Shown here in pieces: positions 8,091-18,402 of a stretch of 64,000 nucleotides of DNA. A model generated the notes under the pieces. It ran no database searches and was not told the origin of the DNA. It saw only the letters and a program-made list of their open reading frames with translations. Numbering within the stretch: position 1 is the stretch's first letter; the number at the start of each line of letters is the position of its first letter. A program made the position numbers and the translations under genes. Source of the stretch: Acidiflorens sp963841945 (lineage in GTDB: Bacteria > Acidobacteriota > Terriglobia > Terriglobales > Acidobacteriaceae); contig CAWJFC010000008.1 of NCBI GenBank assembly GCA_963841945.1, forward strand, positions 372,001 through 436,000, in the 5' to 3' direction.

Positions 8091-11000
8091 ATGAGCACGA
8101 GTGCGCCTCGAAATCGCATTCCTCTGGAACTGCGTTCTTTCCTCGATCACATTCTGGCGCCTACCTGGTCCGCTGCGTTTTTGAGTTCGAGGGTGTGCTT
8201 GCTATTGGTCGTGTCATTTGCCTTGCGCCCAGTATGCGCGTGGCCGCAGAGCGAGTTCGCAACCGTTTTCGGCACCGTCACCGACCCCGGTGGCGCCGTC
8301 ATTCCCTCAGCCCAGGTTACGATCGTCAACCAAGGCACTGGATTAAAGCGGGACACCGTTACTGACATGACGGGCCAGTATCATCTCGCCGGTTTGCCGG
8401 CAGGAAGCTATGTAGTTCGCGCCGGCAGAGAAGGCTTCCGAACGCAGGTTCGAGAAGGAGTGACGCTCTCCTCGGCGACCGGGGTCATGATTGACTTTTC
8501 ATTAGTTGTGGGCAGCCAACCGCAGGAGTTGACGGTCCGCGGGGACATCAACGAAATCAACAGTACTACCTCGACCGTCAGCGGGCTGGTTGCAGAGCAA
8601 ACCCTAATCGAACTTCCTCTAAACAGTCGGGATCTGTTCAAGGCAGCTATCTTGGAACCTGGAGTCGCTCCGACACCCAATAGTGCTCCTTCGTTGCTCT
8701 CGAGCGGAAACGGTGGGCAGGTCTCGATTGACGGCATGCGCCCGAGTTGGACGGACGTTCGCATCGATGGTATGGATGCGAATGATCCGCTCTTCGGCTA
8801 TTCGCCGGCAGGCGCCTCTGGGCTCTTTCTGGGATTGAACGAATTCACAGAGGTCCGCGTCCTGACGCAAACCTTCGATGTGGAGTACGGCAGGAATGGT
8901 GGCGGCGTCATCGACGCAGTGACCAAATCCGGAAGTAATCACCTCCATGGATCGCTGTTCGAGATCCACCGAGAGGCGGCGCTTGATTCAAAGGACTACT
9001 TTGATTCGGCCAACGCCCCGATACCACCATTTGTGCGGAACCAGTTCGGTGCAGGAGTAGGCGGGCCGCTGGTACACGACCGCACCTTCTTTTATACAGA
9101 CTACGAGGGGTTTCGCGAAGTACAAGCCTTAACGGCAATCGCGACGGTGCCCGATGCGCTTGCTCATCAAGGTTTGCTCCCTTCCGCCACCAATCCGGGG
9201 AGTTGCAGTAACGCCAATCCAAACGGGTGCGTTGTCTTGGCGATCGATCCTCGGGTACAACAGTTTCTCGCTCTATTTCCTCCTCCGAACGGAAGAGACA
9301 ACGGGGACGGAACCGCGGACCTGACCACCGATGACAAGAGCAACGCTTATGAGGACCACGGCATGGTCCGCGTCGACCACAGCTTCTCCAACATTCATTC
9401 GTTGTTCTTACGCTATATCATCGACGACAGTTCTTCCCTGGTCCCCTATTTCGGAACACCGCCTGGAACCTACGTCCCAGGCTTCCCAGTCAATCATACG
9501 GCCCGCAACCAGTACCTTACTGTGCAGGACCGAAGCACTGTCGGACGCGAAATGTTGAACGAATTGCGATTCGGCGTTAACCGCACAACCGCGTCAACTT
9601 CAATCGTCGATACGCATCCGGGACTTTCGATTTCCTTGGTGCCTAGCCGACCCTTCGGAATGATCGACATTGCAGGTATGAGTTTGCTCGGCAACGGCCC
9701 TGAAACTTCGGTGGGCGATTTTTCTACCGTCTACCAGGTTCAAGATCAACTTTCACGTACAACTGGCGGCCACACGCTGACATTCGGCGGGGAATTTCAG
9801 AGGATCCAGTCCAATGGCCCGCTCGATTTTGGCGTGAATGGGTTGTACACATTCCAGGATTTGAGTCCCTTTGGGGTTCCAGCACAAACCAATAACCCGC
9901 CGTTGGAGTTCTTCCTTCAAGCTCTACCTCTGTCTTACGTGGGCGTTGAGCCCACCAACTCCGATTCGAACCGCGACTATCGACAGAGTGTAGCGTCCGG
10001 GTTCGTGCAAGACTTTTGGCGAGTGACCAGCCGCCTAAGAGTGAATGCTGGCCTGCGGTACGATTTCTACTCGAATCCCACTGAGACACACGGTCGTCTC
10101 TCGGTTATTCGCAATCCAGCGACGGATTCTGGACCAACAGTCGGCAGTTTATTTGTTGGAACGCCCTTGGATCTTTTGTCGCCACGAGTCGGGTTTGCAT
10201 GGGACATCTTCGGTGGTGGCAAGACTGTGCTGCGGGGCGGAGCCGGTATCTTCCGCGATCAGCTCCCCATATACCTGTTTGGTACCGATCGGTTTCTATC
10301 TCCTTTTTTCAGCATAGATTCCTTTGTGTTTCCCACCTTTCTCAACCCACAGAATGCTCTCTTAATAGAACCGCTAGATCTTTTTTCAATGACGTATCAC
10401 CCGAAGTTCCCATACGCGTTGCAATACAATCTCAACCTGGAACGAGAAATCGCGCCTGGAACGATTCTCAGCGCGGGGTATTTTGGTGCACGCGGGAATC
10501 ATCTCCCTCGCGAAGTGGAAGGGAATCCCTTCGAACCAGCCTTAGGGCATCGCTATAATCCAAACTTGACCTCACCGCTGTTGGAGGTTCTAACCGATGC
10601 ACAGTCTTTCTATAATTCATTCCAACTGTCCGTTTCGCAACGCCGCGCCCACAACGTTTCCTGGCAGGCCTTCTATACGTTTTCTCATTCGATAGATGAT
10701 GCTTCTAGCAATATCTCCATAGAGGCCGTAAACGAGCCTCCCACGACTCAGGACCCCTTCAATCGCAAGGGCGACCGAGGCCGGTCAGGATTCGACATCC
10801 GGCACAATTTCGTCGCTGACGTTGTTTACGAACTGCCCTTTGGGCATGGAAGCCGCCTCGGGGGCTGGCAGCTCTCGGGCACTGCCAGCGTTCACAGCAG
10901 CGTACCTTTTACTCCGGTGCTCGCATTTGACAATGCAGATCTGCAGTCTTTGGTCGTATCGGAGCGGCCTGATGTGGCCGGCAATCCTTACACGGGGGTT

Positions 11001-11381
11001 TGTCCAAACGGCGCCAGAGTGGGAACTGCATCGTGCTGGTTTAATCCTGGTGCGTTTTCACCGCCCCCTCCCGGTCAGTTCGGCGATGCTGGACGAAATA
11101 GCCTCCGTGGTCCCAAGTTCGCGGAATTTGACTGGGCGTTGCAAAAGAGTTTCCAACTGATGGAAAGCACAAAAATTTCGTTTGGGGTGGAAGCCTACAA
11201 CCTTTTTAATCATCCAAACTTTGCAGTTCCCAGTAACACGCAGAGTCCTCTTACGCTTGGTGGAAATGGAAATGCCGTGTTTGCTAGTCCAACCGGCAAT
11301 TTGGCTGACAACGTCGGACGAATTTTCACCACCGTAGGCGGCGGCCGTCAGCTTCAACTTGACGCACGGTTCATTTTCTAA
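8091..11381 (+). CDS. Oar-like TonB-dependent receptor with carboxypeptidase-regulatory domain
   Basis: The 1096-residue outer-membrane protein has a hydrophobic signal segment ending near residue 50 (SFALRPVCAWPQ). Next comes a CarboxypepD-regulatory-like beta-sandwich (VTDPGGAVIPSAQVTI to VVRAGREGFR, about 60-140). A plug-like region (SIDGMRPSWTDVRIDG to GGVIDAVTKSGSN, about 205-285) and a long beta-barrel ending in an aromatic residue (LDARFIF) follow. This is the family very expanded in Acidobacteriota and usually linked to polysaccharide or large-substrate uptake. The substrate is unknown. It sits 65 bases upstream of the sensor-kinase/sigma-54 fusion on the same strand, which suggests a sensing and uptake pair. 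It is the longest cargo gene near the left end of the island. Confidence 0.9.
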   Translation: MSTSAPRNRIPLELRSFLDHILAPTWSAAFLSSRVCLLLVVSFALRPVCAWPQSEFATVFGTVTDPGGAVIPSAQVTIVNQGTGLKRDTVTDMTGQYHLAGLPAGSYVVRAGREGFRTQVREGVTLSSATGVMIDFSLVVGSQPQELTVRGDINEINSTTSTVSGLVAEQTLIELPLNSRDLFKAAILEPGVAPTPNSAPSLLSSGNGGQVSIDGMRPSWTDVRIDGMDANDPLFGYSPAGASGLFLGLNEFTEVRVLTQTFDVEYGRNGGGVIDAVTKSGSNHLHGSLFEIHREAALDSKDYFDSANAPIPPFVRNQFGAGVGGPLVHDRTFFYTDYEGFREVQALTAIATVPDALAHQGLLPSATNPGSCSNANPNGCVVLAIDPRVQQFLALFPPPNGRDNGDGTADLTTDDKSNAYEDHGMVRVDHSFSNIHSLFLRYIIDDSSSLVPYFGTPPGTYVPGFPVNHTARNQYLTVQDRSTVGREMLNELRFGVNRTTASTSIVDTHPGLSISLVPSRPFGMIDIAGMSLLGNGPETSVGDFSTVYQVQDQLSRTTGGHTLTFGGEFQRIQSNGPLDFGVNGLYTFQDLSPFGVPAQTNNPPLEFFLQALPLSYVGVEPTNSDSNRDYRQSVASGFVQDFWRVTSRLRVNAGLRYDFYSNPTETHGRLSVIRNPATDSGPTVGSLFVGTPLDLLSPRVGFAWDIFGGGKTVLRGGAGIFRDQLPIYLFGTDRFLSPFFSIDSFVFPTFLNPQNALLIEPLDLFSMTYHPKFPYALQYNLNLEREIAPGTILSAGYFGARGNHLPREVEGNPFEPALGHRYNPNLTSPLLEVLTDAQSFYNSFQLSVSQRRAHNVSWQAFYTFSHSIDDASSNISIEAVNEPPTTQDPFNRKGDRGRSGFDIRHNFVADVVYELPFGHGSRLGGWQLSGTASVHSSVPFTPVLAFDNADLQSLVVSERPDVAGNPYTGVCPNGARVGTASCWFNPGAFSPPPPGQFGDAGRNSLRGPKFAEFDWALQKSFQLMESTKISFGVEAYNLFNHPNFAVPSNTQSPLTLGGNGNAVFASPTGNLADNVGRIFTTVGGGRQLQLDARFIF

Positions 11382-11446
11382 GCATGCCATCGTAGTGAAT
11401 CGGTCGCGAGATGTAGAACTTTCGTGCCGAATCGAGGGATCTCGGT

Positions 11447-14400
11447 ATGGAGCTCAGCAAGACCCGGTTGATGGAATCGGTGTTTGCAGGACGCGGCGAG
11501 GTCGCCACGCAGATGCGCGCGCTCGACTGGTCGACGACGGCGCTGGGTCCGGTGGACCAATGGCCACAAGCGCTACGAACCGCTCTTCGAATCGTGCTGG
11601 GCTCCGGGTACCCGATGACGATCTGCTGGGGGCCGGACTTCGCTCTCTTGTACAACGATGCTATACGGCCGGTGCTGGGGACAAAGCATCCCTGGGCGCT
11701 CGGTCGTTTCGGCCGCGAAGTGTACCCCGAGGCCTGGGATTTTATCGGGCAGCTTTACGAAGCGGTGTTGACGCGAGGCCAGGAGGCAAGCTTCCTAGCT
11801 GATCTCCTAGTTCCTATCATCCGCAACAACTACCTCGAAGAGACATACTTCGCATTTTCATGCAGTCCGATTCCCGATGACAACGGCCAGGTGGGCGGCG
11901 TATTGACCGCATTGCTGGAGACCACGGACCGGGTGCTCGAAGATCGACGCCGGCATGTGCTTCGCGATCTAGCTTCGCGAACGGTAGGAGCGCGAAACGA
12001 AGAAGAGGTGTGGCGCATCAGCGCGGAAACTCTCGGTCAAGATCGATTGAGTCTCCCGTTCACGTTTCTATATGAGTACCGCCCCTCCGAACATCAAGCG
12101 TATCTAACGGGTGTTGGTGTGGAGACCGACGACGTTTTACATCCGCCAGTCATCGACTGCTACGGCGAGAACCTTTGGCGATTCGATCCAGCATTGGCGA
12201 GGGATGGAGTTGTTATTGAACTTGGCGATCGGGCCTCGCGTGTGACCGTGCCCAATTGGCCCGTCCCTCCGAAAGAGGCGAGCGTCGTACCGATACGGCT
12301 GGGCGAATACGGCGAAGCGCTAGGCTTCCTTGTCGTGGGAATCCATCCTGGCCGAGCCTTCGATGATGCGTACCGGCAATTCGTCCATAGGATCACCGAA
12401 CAAATCACGATCGGGCTGACCAGCGCTCGCGCCTATACGCAGGAGCGTCAGCGTGCAGAGGCATTAGCCGAGATCGATCGTGCCAAGACAACGTTTTTTA
12501 GTAATGTCAGCCACGAGTTCCGTACCCCTCTGGCGCTGATGCTGGGTCCCCTTGAGGAGGTGCTGCTGGAAGCGCGCGACCGACTCGGTCCGGAGAGTCA
12601 CGAACAGTTGGTTGTGGTTCGGCGCAACGGGCTCCGATTGCTCAAGCTCGTCAATACGCTCCTGGACTTTTCGCGCATTGAGGCCGGACGCGTACAGGCA
12701 ACCTATCAGCTGACGGATTTGGCCAGCTTCACTGCCGAAGTCGCAAGCGCGTTCGCATCGGCGATGGAGAGTGCCGGACTGCGTTTCTCAGTGGAGTGCC
12801 AACCAATCGCAGAACCGGTGTATGTGGATCGCGATATGTGGGAGAAGGTCGTTCTGAATCTGCTCTCCAATGCCTTGAAGTTTACGTTCGAAGGAGAGGT
12901 TGCGCTCACACTGAAGCCCGTCGACGGCGCAGTGGAATTGCAGCTCCGCGACACCGGAGCGGGGATTCCCGAGGAGCATCTCGATCGGGTGTTCGAACGT
13001 TTTCATCGCATCGACGGCGTCCAAGCCAGGAGGTACGAAGGCACAGGGATCGGACTAGCGCTCGTTCAAGAACTGGTCAAACTGCATGGGGGCAGCGTGC
13101 AGGTGAAGAGCGCCGTTGGCGTTGGAAGCACGTTCACAGTGACGATCCCGGCCGGTAAACAGCATTTACCGGCGGAACGCATTCAGGCCACGCAATCGTT
13201 AACTTCCACCAAAATTGGATCCGAAGCTTATCTCGAAGAGGCGCAGCAATGGTTGGGAAACGAAGCGGGAGCACCTGCCGATGTGTCGATGATTCCAAAG
13301 CTGCCATCACTCGCTGCCTCGCCAGAAGCCAAACCGGGGCAGAAACGCGAACTGATCATCCTGGCCGATGACAATGCGGACATGCGCCAGTACCTGATAC
13401 GCCTGCTGAGCGAGCACTATGAGGTCCATGCAGTTGCTGACGGCTGGCAGGCCCTGGAAGCTACCCGGCAACTGCGGCCTGCCCTGGTACTAACGGATGT
13501 AATGATGCCGCAGCTGGATGGATTTGGACTACTGAGAGCCATTCGCGACGACCCGGGGCTCGCCGGCATGCCCGTGATCCTGCTGTCCGCGCGGGCGGGC
13601 GAAGAGTCGCGTGTGGAAGGGCTGCAGGCAGACGCGGACGATTATCTCGTAAAGCCTTTCACGGCGCGGGAGTTGCTGGCACGTGTAGCGACTCACGTCA
13701 AGATGGCTAATCTTCGCCGTGAAACGGCAGAGCGCGAACAGCGGCTGCGTAGTGAAGCGGAATTCCAACGGGAGAAACTACTCGCAAGCGAAGAACGGCT
13801 GATGGAGACCAGCCGGCTGTATCGTGAACTGGAAGACCGTGAATCGAAGATCCGGCGCCTCGTGGACGCAAACATTCTGGGAATTGTGACCTGGAATGTC
13901 GAAGGCGCTTTGCTCGGGGCCAATGAAGCCTTTCTTCGTATGCTGCAATACGACCATCAAGAGGTCGCTGCCGGTCGAGTGGGATGGTGGGCGATGGTTC
14001 CTCCGGACTGGCGCGAACGCACTGAAAAGGCTTTGGCAGAGGTAATCCAAACTGGGACGGTTAAGCCGTTTGAGTCAGACATGTTTCGAAAAGACGGCAG
14101 CCGGGTATCCGTGCTGATCGGCGCCACCTTGTTCCACGAAGGCGGGAAAGACGGCGTCGCTTTCGTCCTCGATTTGACCGAGCAAAAACGAGCTGAGGCG
14201 GAGATCAGGGCGTTGAAGGATCAGCTGTACAAAGAGAATCTGGCGCTTCGCGACGAGGTCGAGCGGACCTCGATGTTTGATGAAATTGTTGGCACCTCGA
14301 ATCCATTGAAGGTTGTTCTTTCCCGAATCTCCAAAGTGGCTCCCACCGACTCGACGGTTTTAATCACCGGGGAGACAGGTACGGGTAAAGAGCTCGTCGC

Positions 14401-15259
14401 CCGCGCAATCCACAGAAAGTCCGCGAGAGCCGAGCGAGCCTTCGTGAGCGTCAACTGCGCTGCCGTTCCCCGTGACTTGATCCCTTCGGAGTTATTCGGC
14501 CATGAGAAGGGTGCCTTCACGGGAGCTACACAAAGGCGACTTGGCCGTTTTGAACTTGCAGATGGCGGGACAATTTTTCTCGATGAAGTTGGCGAACTCC
14601 TGCCCGATACCCAAGTAGCATTATTGCGGGTGCTCCAGGAACGGGAATTGGAACGCGTCGGTGGAGGACGACCTATCCATGTCGACGTACGCGTTATCGC
14701 TGCCACGAATCGCGATCTGGAAGCGGAGGTAGCGAATGGGACCTTCCGGCAGGACCTTTTTTATCGACTCAATGTCTTTCCTATTGAGGTACCTCCTCTT
14801 CGAGCACGAAAGGATGATCTTCTGCTTTTGGTCGAATATTTCGTGCAACGTTACGGTGTCAAAGCCGGAAAGGATATCCGCTCGATCGACAAGAAGACTC
14901 TAAATCTGTTGCAGTCCTATGACTGGCCAGGCAACATCCGCGAGTTACAGAACGTAATTGAGCGGTCTGTCATCCTGTGTTCTGGTGGGGTCTTCTCAGT
15001 CGACGAGTTGTGGCTCTCCAAAAAGTCCGTTTCTCCCGCACGTCAAGTGATGGCGCCCGCACTCGGCAAGAGTCAGGTCGCCAAAGATCAGGTTGAGTCG
15101 CGCGGCGAACGCGAGATTATCGAGGCGGCATTGGCCGCGACCAGGGGTCGTGTTTCTGGACCATCAGGGGCAGCAGCGAGACTCGGAATCCCGCCATCGA
15201 CGCTCGAGACGCGCATCAAGGCCCTGAATATCAACAAACTCCAATTTAAGTTTCACTGA
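11447..15259 (+). CDS. Hybrid histidine kinase fused to a sigma-54-dependent activator
   Basis: The 1270-residue protein carries a complete phosphorelay and its transcriptional output in one chain. Domains in order are a PAS-like region (1-165), GAF (170-325), HisKA with the phospho-accepting His356 (NVSHEFRTP), HATPase (about 455-570, LLSNALKF and GTGIGLALV), a receiver with Asp684 (LVLTDVMMPQLDG), a coiled linker, PAS (about 790-910), a sigma-54 AAA+ domain (about 945-1165) and a C-terminal Fis-type helix-turn-helix (about 1215-1270). The AAA+ part has Walker A GETGTGKE (975-982), GAFTGA at 1022-1027 for sigma-54 contact, and an intact Walker B-like FLDEVGE. No transmembrane segment is visible, so it is probably cytosolic. 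It likely activates sigma-54 promoters in the island, but I found no convincing -24/-12 site upstream of the downstream genes. Confidence 0.93.
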   Translation: MELSKTRLMESVFAGRGEVATQMRALDWSTTALGPVDQWPQALRTALRIVLGSGYPMTICWGPDFALLYNDAIRPVLGTKHPWALGRFGREVYPEAWDFIGQLYEAVLTRGQEASFLADLLVPIIRNNYLEETYFAFSCSPIPDDNGQVGGVLTALLETTDRVLEDRRRHVLRDLASRTVGARNEEEVWRISAETLGQDRLSLPFTFLYEYRPSEHQAYLTGVGVETDDVLHPPVIDCYGENLWRFDPALARDGVVIELGDRASRVTVPNWPVPPKEASVVPIRLGEYGEALGFLVVGIHPGRAFDDAYRQFVHRITEQITIGLTSARAYTQERQRAEALAEIDRAKTTFFSNVSHEFRTPLALMLGPLEEVLLEARDRLGPESHEQLVVVRRNGLRLLKLVNTLLDFSRIEAGRVQATYQLTDLASFTAEVASAFASAMESAGLRFSVECQPIAEPVYVDRDMWEKVVLNLLSNALKFTFEGEVALTLKPVDGAVELQLRDTGAGIPEEHLDRVFERFHRIDGVQARRYEGTGIGLALVQELVKLHGGSVQVKSAVGVGSTFTVTIPAGKQHLPAERIQATQSLTSTKIGSEAYLEEAQQWLGNEAGAPADVSMIPKLPSLAASPEAKPGQKRELIILADDNADMRQYLIRLLSEHYEVHAVADGWQALEATRQLRPALVLTDVMMPQLDGFGLLRAIRDDPGLAGMPVILLSARAGEESRVEGLQADADDYLVKPFTARELLARVATHVKMANLRRETAEREQRLRSEAEFQREKLLASEERLMETSRLYRELEDRESKIRRLVDANILGIVTWNVEGALLGANEAFLRMLQYDHQEVAAGRVGWWAMVPPDWRERTEKALAEVIQTGTVKPFESDMFRKDGSRVSVLIGATLFHEGGKDGVAFVLDLTEQKRAEAEIRALKDQLYKENLALRDEVERTSMFDEIVGTSNPLKVVLSRISKVAPTDSTVLITGETGTGKELVARAIHRKSARAERAFVSVNCAAVPRDLIPSELFGHEKGAFTGATQRRLGRFELADGGTIFLDEVGELLPDTQVALLRVLQERELERVGGGRPIHVDVRVIAATNRDLEAEVANGTFRQDLFYRLNVFPIEVPPLRARKDDLLLLVEYFVQRYGVKAGKDIRSIDKKTLNLLQSYDWPGNIRELQNVIERSVILCSGGVFSVDELWLSKKSVSPARQVMAPALGKSQVAKDQVESRGEREIIEAALAATRGRVSGPSGAAARLGIPPSTLETRIKALNINKLQFKFH

Positions 15260-15440
15260 GCGTGTTCCACTCGCGATAAAGGCTGCGGAATTCACGGAAT
15301 TAACGAAATTCGCGTGATTCGCAAGGGTCCGCGTCCGCGTCGTAGCCTCTCACTCCCCTGTTCTCAAAAAGTTACAAGTGGCAAGAGGTTTGCTTTCTAG
15401 CAAAGCGAAGCTCAGATGCAGACCTGCTGAGGAGCTCACA

Positions 15441-15707
15441 GTGACCTGCAAAATCCACCGCGAGGCAATCGGAAACGGTCGTGTGATTTTGCGCATAAGT
15501 GGGCGGCTGACAGGCGACGACGTGACGACGCTCAGGACCTTGCTGGAACAGGAGAGCGGTGCATTGACTCTCGATCTCACAGACGTCCGTTTGGTAGACG
15601 ACGAGGCGGTAAAACTCCTGGCCAGCCACGAATCGAACGGGGTAAGACTCAACAACTGCCCGCGGTATATCCGTGAGTGGATCAGACGTGAAAGAGAAGC
15701 GACTTAA
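15441..15707 (+). CDS. Small STAS-domain protein
   Basis: This protein of about 88 residues starts at GTG 15441 behind a GAGGAG site at 15428-15435. The upstream extension to 15378 is not favoured. The body (VILRISGRLTGDD, then LTLDLTDVRLVDDEAVKLL) matches the beta-alpha pattern of a STAS domain, as in anti-sigma-factor antagonists. The usual phosphorylatable Ser after the DLT/D strand is not obvious; VRLVDDEA stands there. It may be a short regulatory or scaffold protein. It is the first gene of the same-strand cluster that follows the sensor fusion. Confidence 0.7.
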   Translation: MTCKIHREAIGNGRVILRISGRLTGDDVTTLRTLLEQESGALTLDLTDVRLVDDEAVKLLASHESNGVRLNNCPRYIREWIRREREAT

Positions 15708-15870
15708 CAGCTAATTGAACTTGGGATGGACGCCATTGCGGAGAGTCGGCCTCGATGGCGTTTTTGAGGATTGCCATGAGGAAGAAGGTTTACCCGGTCG
15801 CACCGATCATCCGAACAAACAACGCAGTACGTGATTTGCAACTTCCAACAACCCTTCAGAGGAGGAATCT

Positions 15871-17121
15871 ATGACCGCAACTATCTCTCCACCAGATAGC
15901 AGCACGATACCAACTCACAACGGTGCTATTCGTTCGTTTCCAAGAGTGAATTTTCCGGAAGCGGAGCTGACCGAATTGCGGAGGCGCATCAACAACACAA
16001 AGTGGCCGGAACGAGAAACGGTCAAAGATGCAACCCAAGGCGTGCAGCTCGCGACGACTCAAGCGCTTGCTCGCTATTGGGCGACAGGGTATGACTGGCG
16101 CAAGATCGAGGCACAACTCAACGCCCTGCCGCAATTCATCACCGAGATCGATGGGCTAGACATTCATTTCATTCACGTCCGTTCCCAACACGAAAATGCG
16201 TTGCCGCTGATCGTTACCCACGGGTGGCCCGGTTCGATCACCGAACAGATGAAGATCATCGATCCGCTGACCAATCCCACCGCACACGGCGGAAATGCAT
16301 CCGACGCGTTCCATATCGTGATTCCGTCGATGCCGGGGTACGGATTTTCAGGCAAGCCGACGACGACCGGCTGGGGCCCTGAACGGATCGCGAGTGCTTG
16401 GACCGTGTTGATGAAGCGGCTTGGATACTCAAAATTTGTGGCGCAGGGCGGGGATTGGGGCGCGGTCATCACCGATCTGATGGGCGTGCAGGCGCCGCCC
16501 GAACTTCTCGGTATTCACACCAACATGCCCGGCGCGGTCCCTGCGGATATTTATCGAGCGGTTTTGTCCGGCGCGCCGATGCCGTCCGTCTTCTCGGACG
16601 ACGAAAAGGCTGCCTTCGAGAGGCTCCAATTCGTGTACAGCAAAGGCGTCGCCTACGGCTACCAGATGGGGTTGCGACCACAGACGTTGTATGGAATAGC
16701 GGATTCCCCTGTCGGCTTGGCCGCCTATTTTCTGGACCACGATGCGTGGAGTTATGCGCTGATTGCTCGCGTCTTTGACGGGCAGACCGAAGGTCTCTCA
16801 AGAGACGATGTCCTGGATAACATTACGATCACTTGGCTGACGAACACGGCGCTTTCCGGAGCGCGGCTCTACTGGGAAAATAAATTCCCCTATTTCAGCG
16901 TCAAGGGCGTGTCTGTCCCGGTTGCTGTGAGCGCGTTCCCCGACGAACTCTATCAATGTCCGCGGAATTGGGCAGAAAGCGCGTATCCCAAACTGATCCA
17001 TTACAACAAGCTCCCCAAGGGTGGGCACTTTGCGGCCTGGGAACAGCCGAAGCTCTTTTCAGAAGAGGTTCGTGCAGGTTTCCGATCATTGCGATTGGGC
17101 GTGGCACGGTCTGCGGCATAA
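15871..17121 (+). CDS. Epoxide hydrolase (alpha/beta-hydrolase, EHN type), copy 1
   Basis: The 416-residue enzyme has the N-terminal EHN domain of microsomal-type epoxide hydrolases (PEAELTELRRRI, about 30-125) and an alpha/beta-hydrolase fold. The oxyanion motif HGWPGS sits near residue 116. The nucleophile is Asp195 in GGDWG, and a C-terminal His lies in KGGHFAAWEQP. It should add water to an epoxide to give a diol. There is no secretion signal, so it is cytosolic. A strong GAGGAGG site precedes the ATG. It is clearly paralogous to the second copy at 20489, with long identical stretches such as ITEIDGLDIHFIHVRS against VTEIDGLDIHFIHVRS. Confidence 0.9.
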   Translation: MTATISPPDSSTIPTHNGAIRSFPRVNFPEAELTELRRRINNTKWPERETVKDATQGVQLATTQALARYWATGYDWRKIEAQLNALPQFITEIDGLDIHFIHVRSQHENALPLIVTHGWPGSITEQMKIIDPLTNPTAHGGNASDAFHIVIPSMPGYGFSGKPTTTGWGPERIASAWTVLMKRLGYSKFVAQGGDWGAVITDLMGVQAPPELLGIHTNMPGAVPADIYRAVLSGAPMPSVFSDDEKAAFERLQFVYSKGVAYGYQMGLRPQTLYGIADSPVGLAAYFLDHDAWSYALIARVFDGQTEGLSRDDVLDNITITWLTNTALSGARLYWENKFPYFSVKGVSVPVAVSAFPDELYQCPRNWAESAYPKLIHYNKLPKGGHFAAWEQPKLFSEEVRAGFRSLRLGVARSAA

Positions 17122-17338
17122 CTTGATCGCGGCGAAGGCTAGCCTTGTGTGCACATTGCCACAGGAGAGTGTGAACCCATCAACACGAATACTGCGACTG
17201 AACACCGTAACCTACCCCTCGAAAAAGACAGATCGCGCCGTTGCTTGCTAGAGGAGAGTCAGATGAATGGGCCATCCTGTCTTCGCCTTAACTAGATAGC
17301 GAAAAAAACAAATGCCAAACACAAAAGGAGGTAAGAAC

Positions 17339-18226
17339 ATGGCAAATTCCACGTATGAGGTCCACGCCAACGATGCCGTCAGCGAGGCGGGCGCGGCGCA
17401 GTTCAACATCGACCGTACCCACCCGGATCGGTGGACGATCACCTTCAGCAACCCGCCGATCAACATATTTCTTCCCGCAACGATCGTCGAATTGGGAGCG
17501 CTAATGACCGAGATCGAGGCGGACCCATCCGTGAAGGTCATAGTGTTCCAATCGGCGAATCCCGATTTTTTCATCGCCCATCTCGACGTGGCTAAGGCAG
17601 CTGAACGGCCAGAAGTGTTGGGCCTTTGGCGCGACTTTGTGCTGCGCCTCACGTCCACACCAGTCGTGAGCATCGCCAAGATTCGCGGCCGCACGCGCGG
17701 CATCGGTAACGAGTTAGTGCTGGCCTGCGACATGCGCTTCGCCAGCCGGCAAAGCGCCCTGTTCGGCAACCCCGAGGTCGGGGTCGGACTGGTCCCGGGC
17801 GGGGGAGCGATGGAATGGCTCCCGCGCTTGGTCGGCCGCTCGCGCGCGCTTGAAATTGTTCTGAGCGGCGACGATTTCGATGCTGATATCGCCGAGCGCT
17901 ATGGCTGGGTGAACCGCACGCTGGACGACGCCGACCTCGACTCGTTCGTCGATGTGCTCGTTCGGCGTCTGGCCTCGTTCGACCATGAAACGCTAGCTGC
18001 GGCGAAGGCCCAGATCAATCGGTTCGGGACGCCGACAGCTACCGAGCTCAAGTCGAGTACCGACCTATTCTTCCCGCTCCTGGCCTTGCCCAGTGCTCAA
18101 GCGCGCCGTTCCAAGGTCCGCAAGGCCGGTTACGGCGTTCCGAGCGACTTCGAATTGAACTTCGGCCGGTACCTCCCGTCGTTCGGGCGGACGGACGGCG
18201 ATGACACCGGTATGCAGCCCGGCTGA
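17339..18226 (+). CDS. Enoyl-CoA hydratase/isomerase (crotonase) family protein
   Basis: This 295-residue protein starts at the ATG behind AAAGGAGG (17324-17331). The in-frame upstream codons to 17312 overlap that site. The crotonase core is visible in GIGNELVLACDMRFAS and GNPEVGVGLVPGGG. These retain both glutamates used by enoyl-CoA hydratases (in NELV and NPEV). The first oxyanion segment reads NPDFFIAHLD, not the usual FSAGAD. The C-terminal tail of about 60 residues is atypical. It could be a hydratase, an isomerase or another crotonase activity on a CoA ester. It stands between the epoxide hydrolase and the YceI-like gene in the same orientation. Confidence 0.85.
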   Translation: MANSTYEVHANDAVSEAGAAQFNIDRTHPDRWTITFSNPPINIFLPATIVELGALMTEIEADPSVKVIVFQSANPDFFIAHLDVAKAAERPEVLGLWRDFVLRLTSTPVVSIAKIRGRTRGIGNELVLACDMRFASRQSALFGNPEVGVGLVPGGGAMEWLPRLVGRSRALEIVLSGDDFDADIAERYGWVNRTLDDADLDSFVDVLVRRLASFDHETLAAAKAQINRFGTPTATELKSSTDLFFPLLALPSAQARRSKVRKAGYGVPSDFELNFGRYLPSFGRTDGDDTGMQPG

Positions 18227-18402
18227 TTGTCGCCCTCGGCTTTGTCTTTGGCGCCACGGACCCAGCCTAGGACGAACGATACCAGTGTGCAACCTACAAG
18301 GGTTCGGGAGTTGAGATTGGAAACCAGTGGTTAAGTCGACAGCGAGGAGCTGTGTCCGTGCCCAAATTGTCTGACCGCGGCTTTGATGTAAAGGAGATGA
18401 CG

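Noticed and set aside
15259..15871. Possible -24/-12 (sigma-54) promoter before the STAS or epoxide hydrolase gene
   Set aside because: TTGCA occurs near 15835 but no GG stands 10 bases before its GC, and no other spaced GG/GC pair was convincing.
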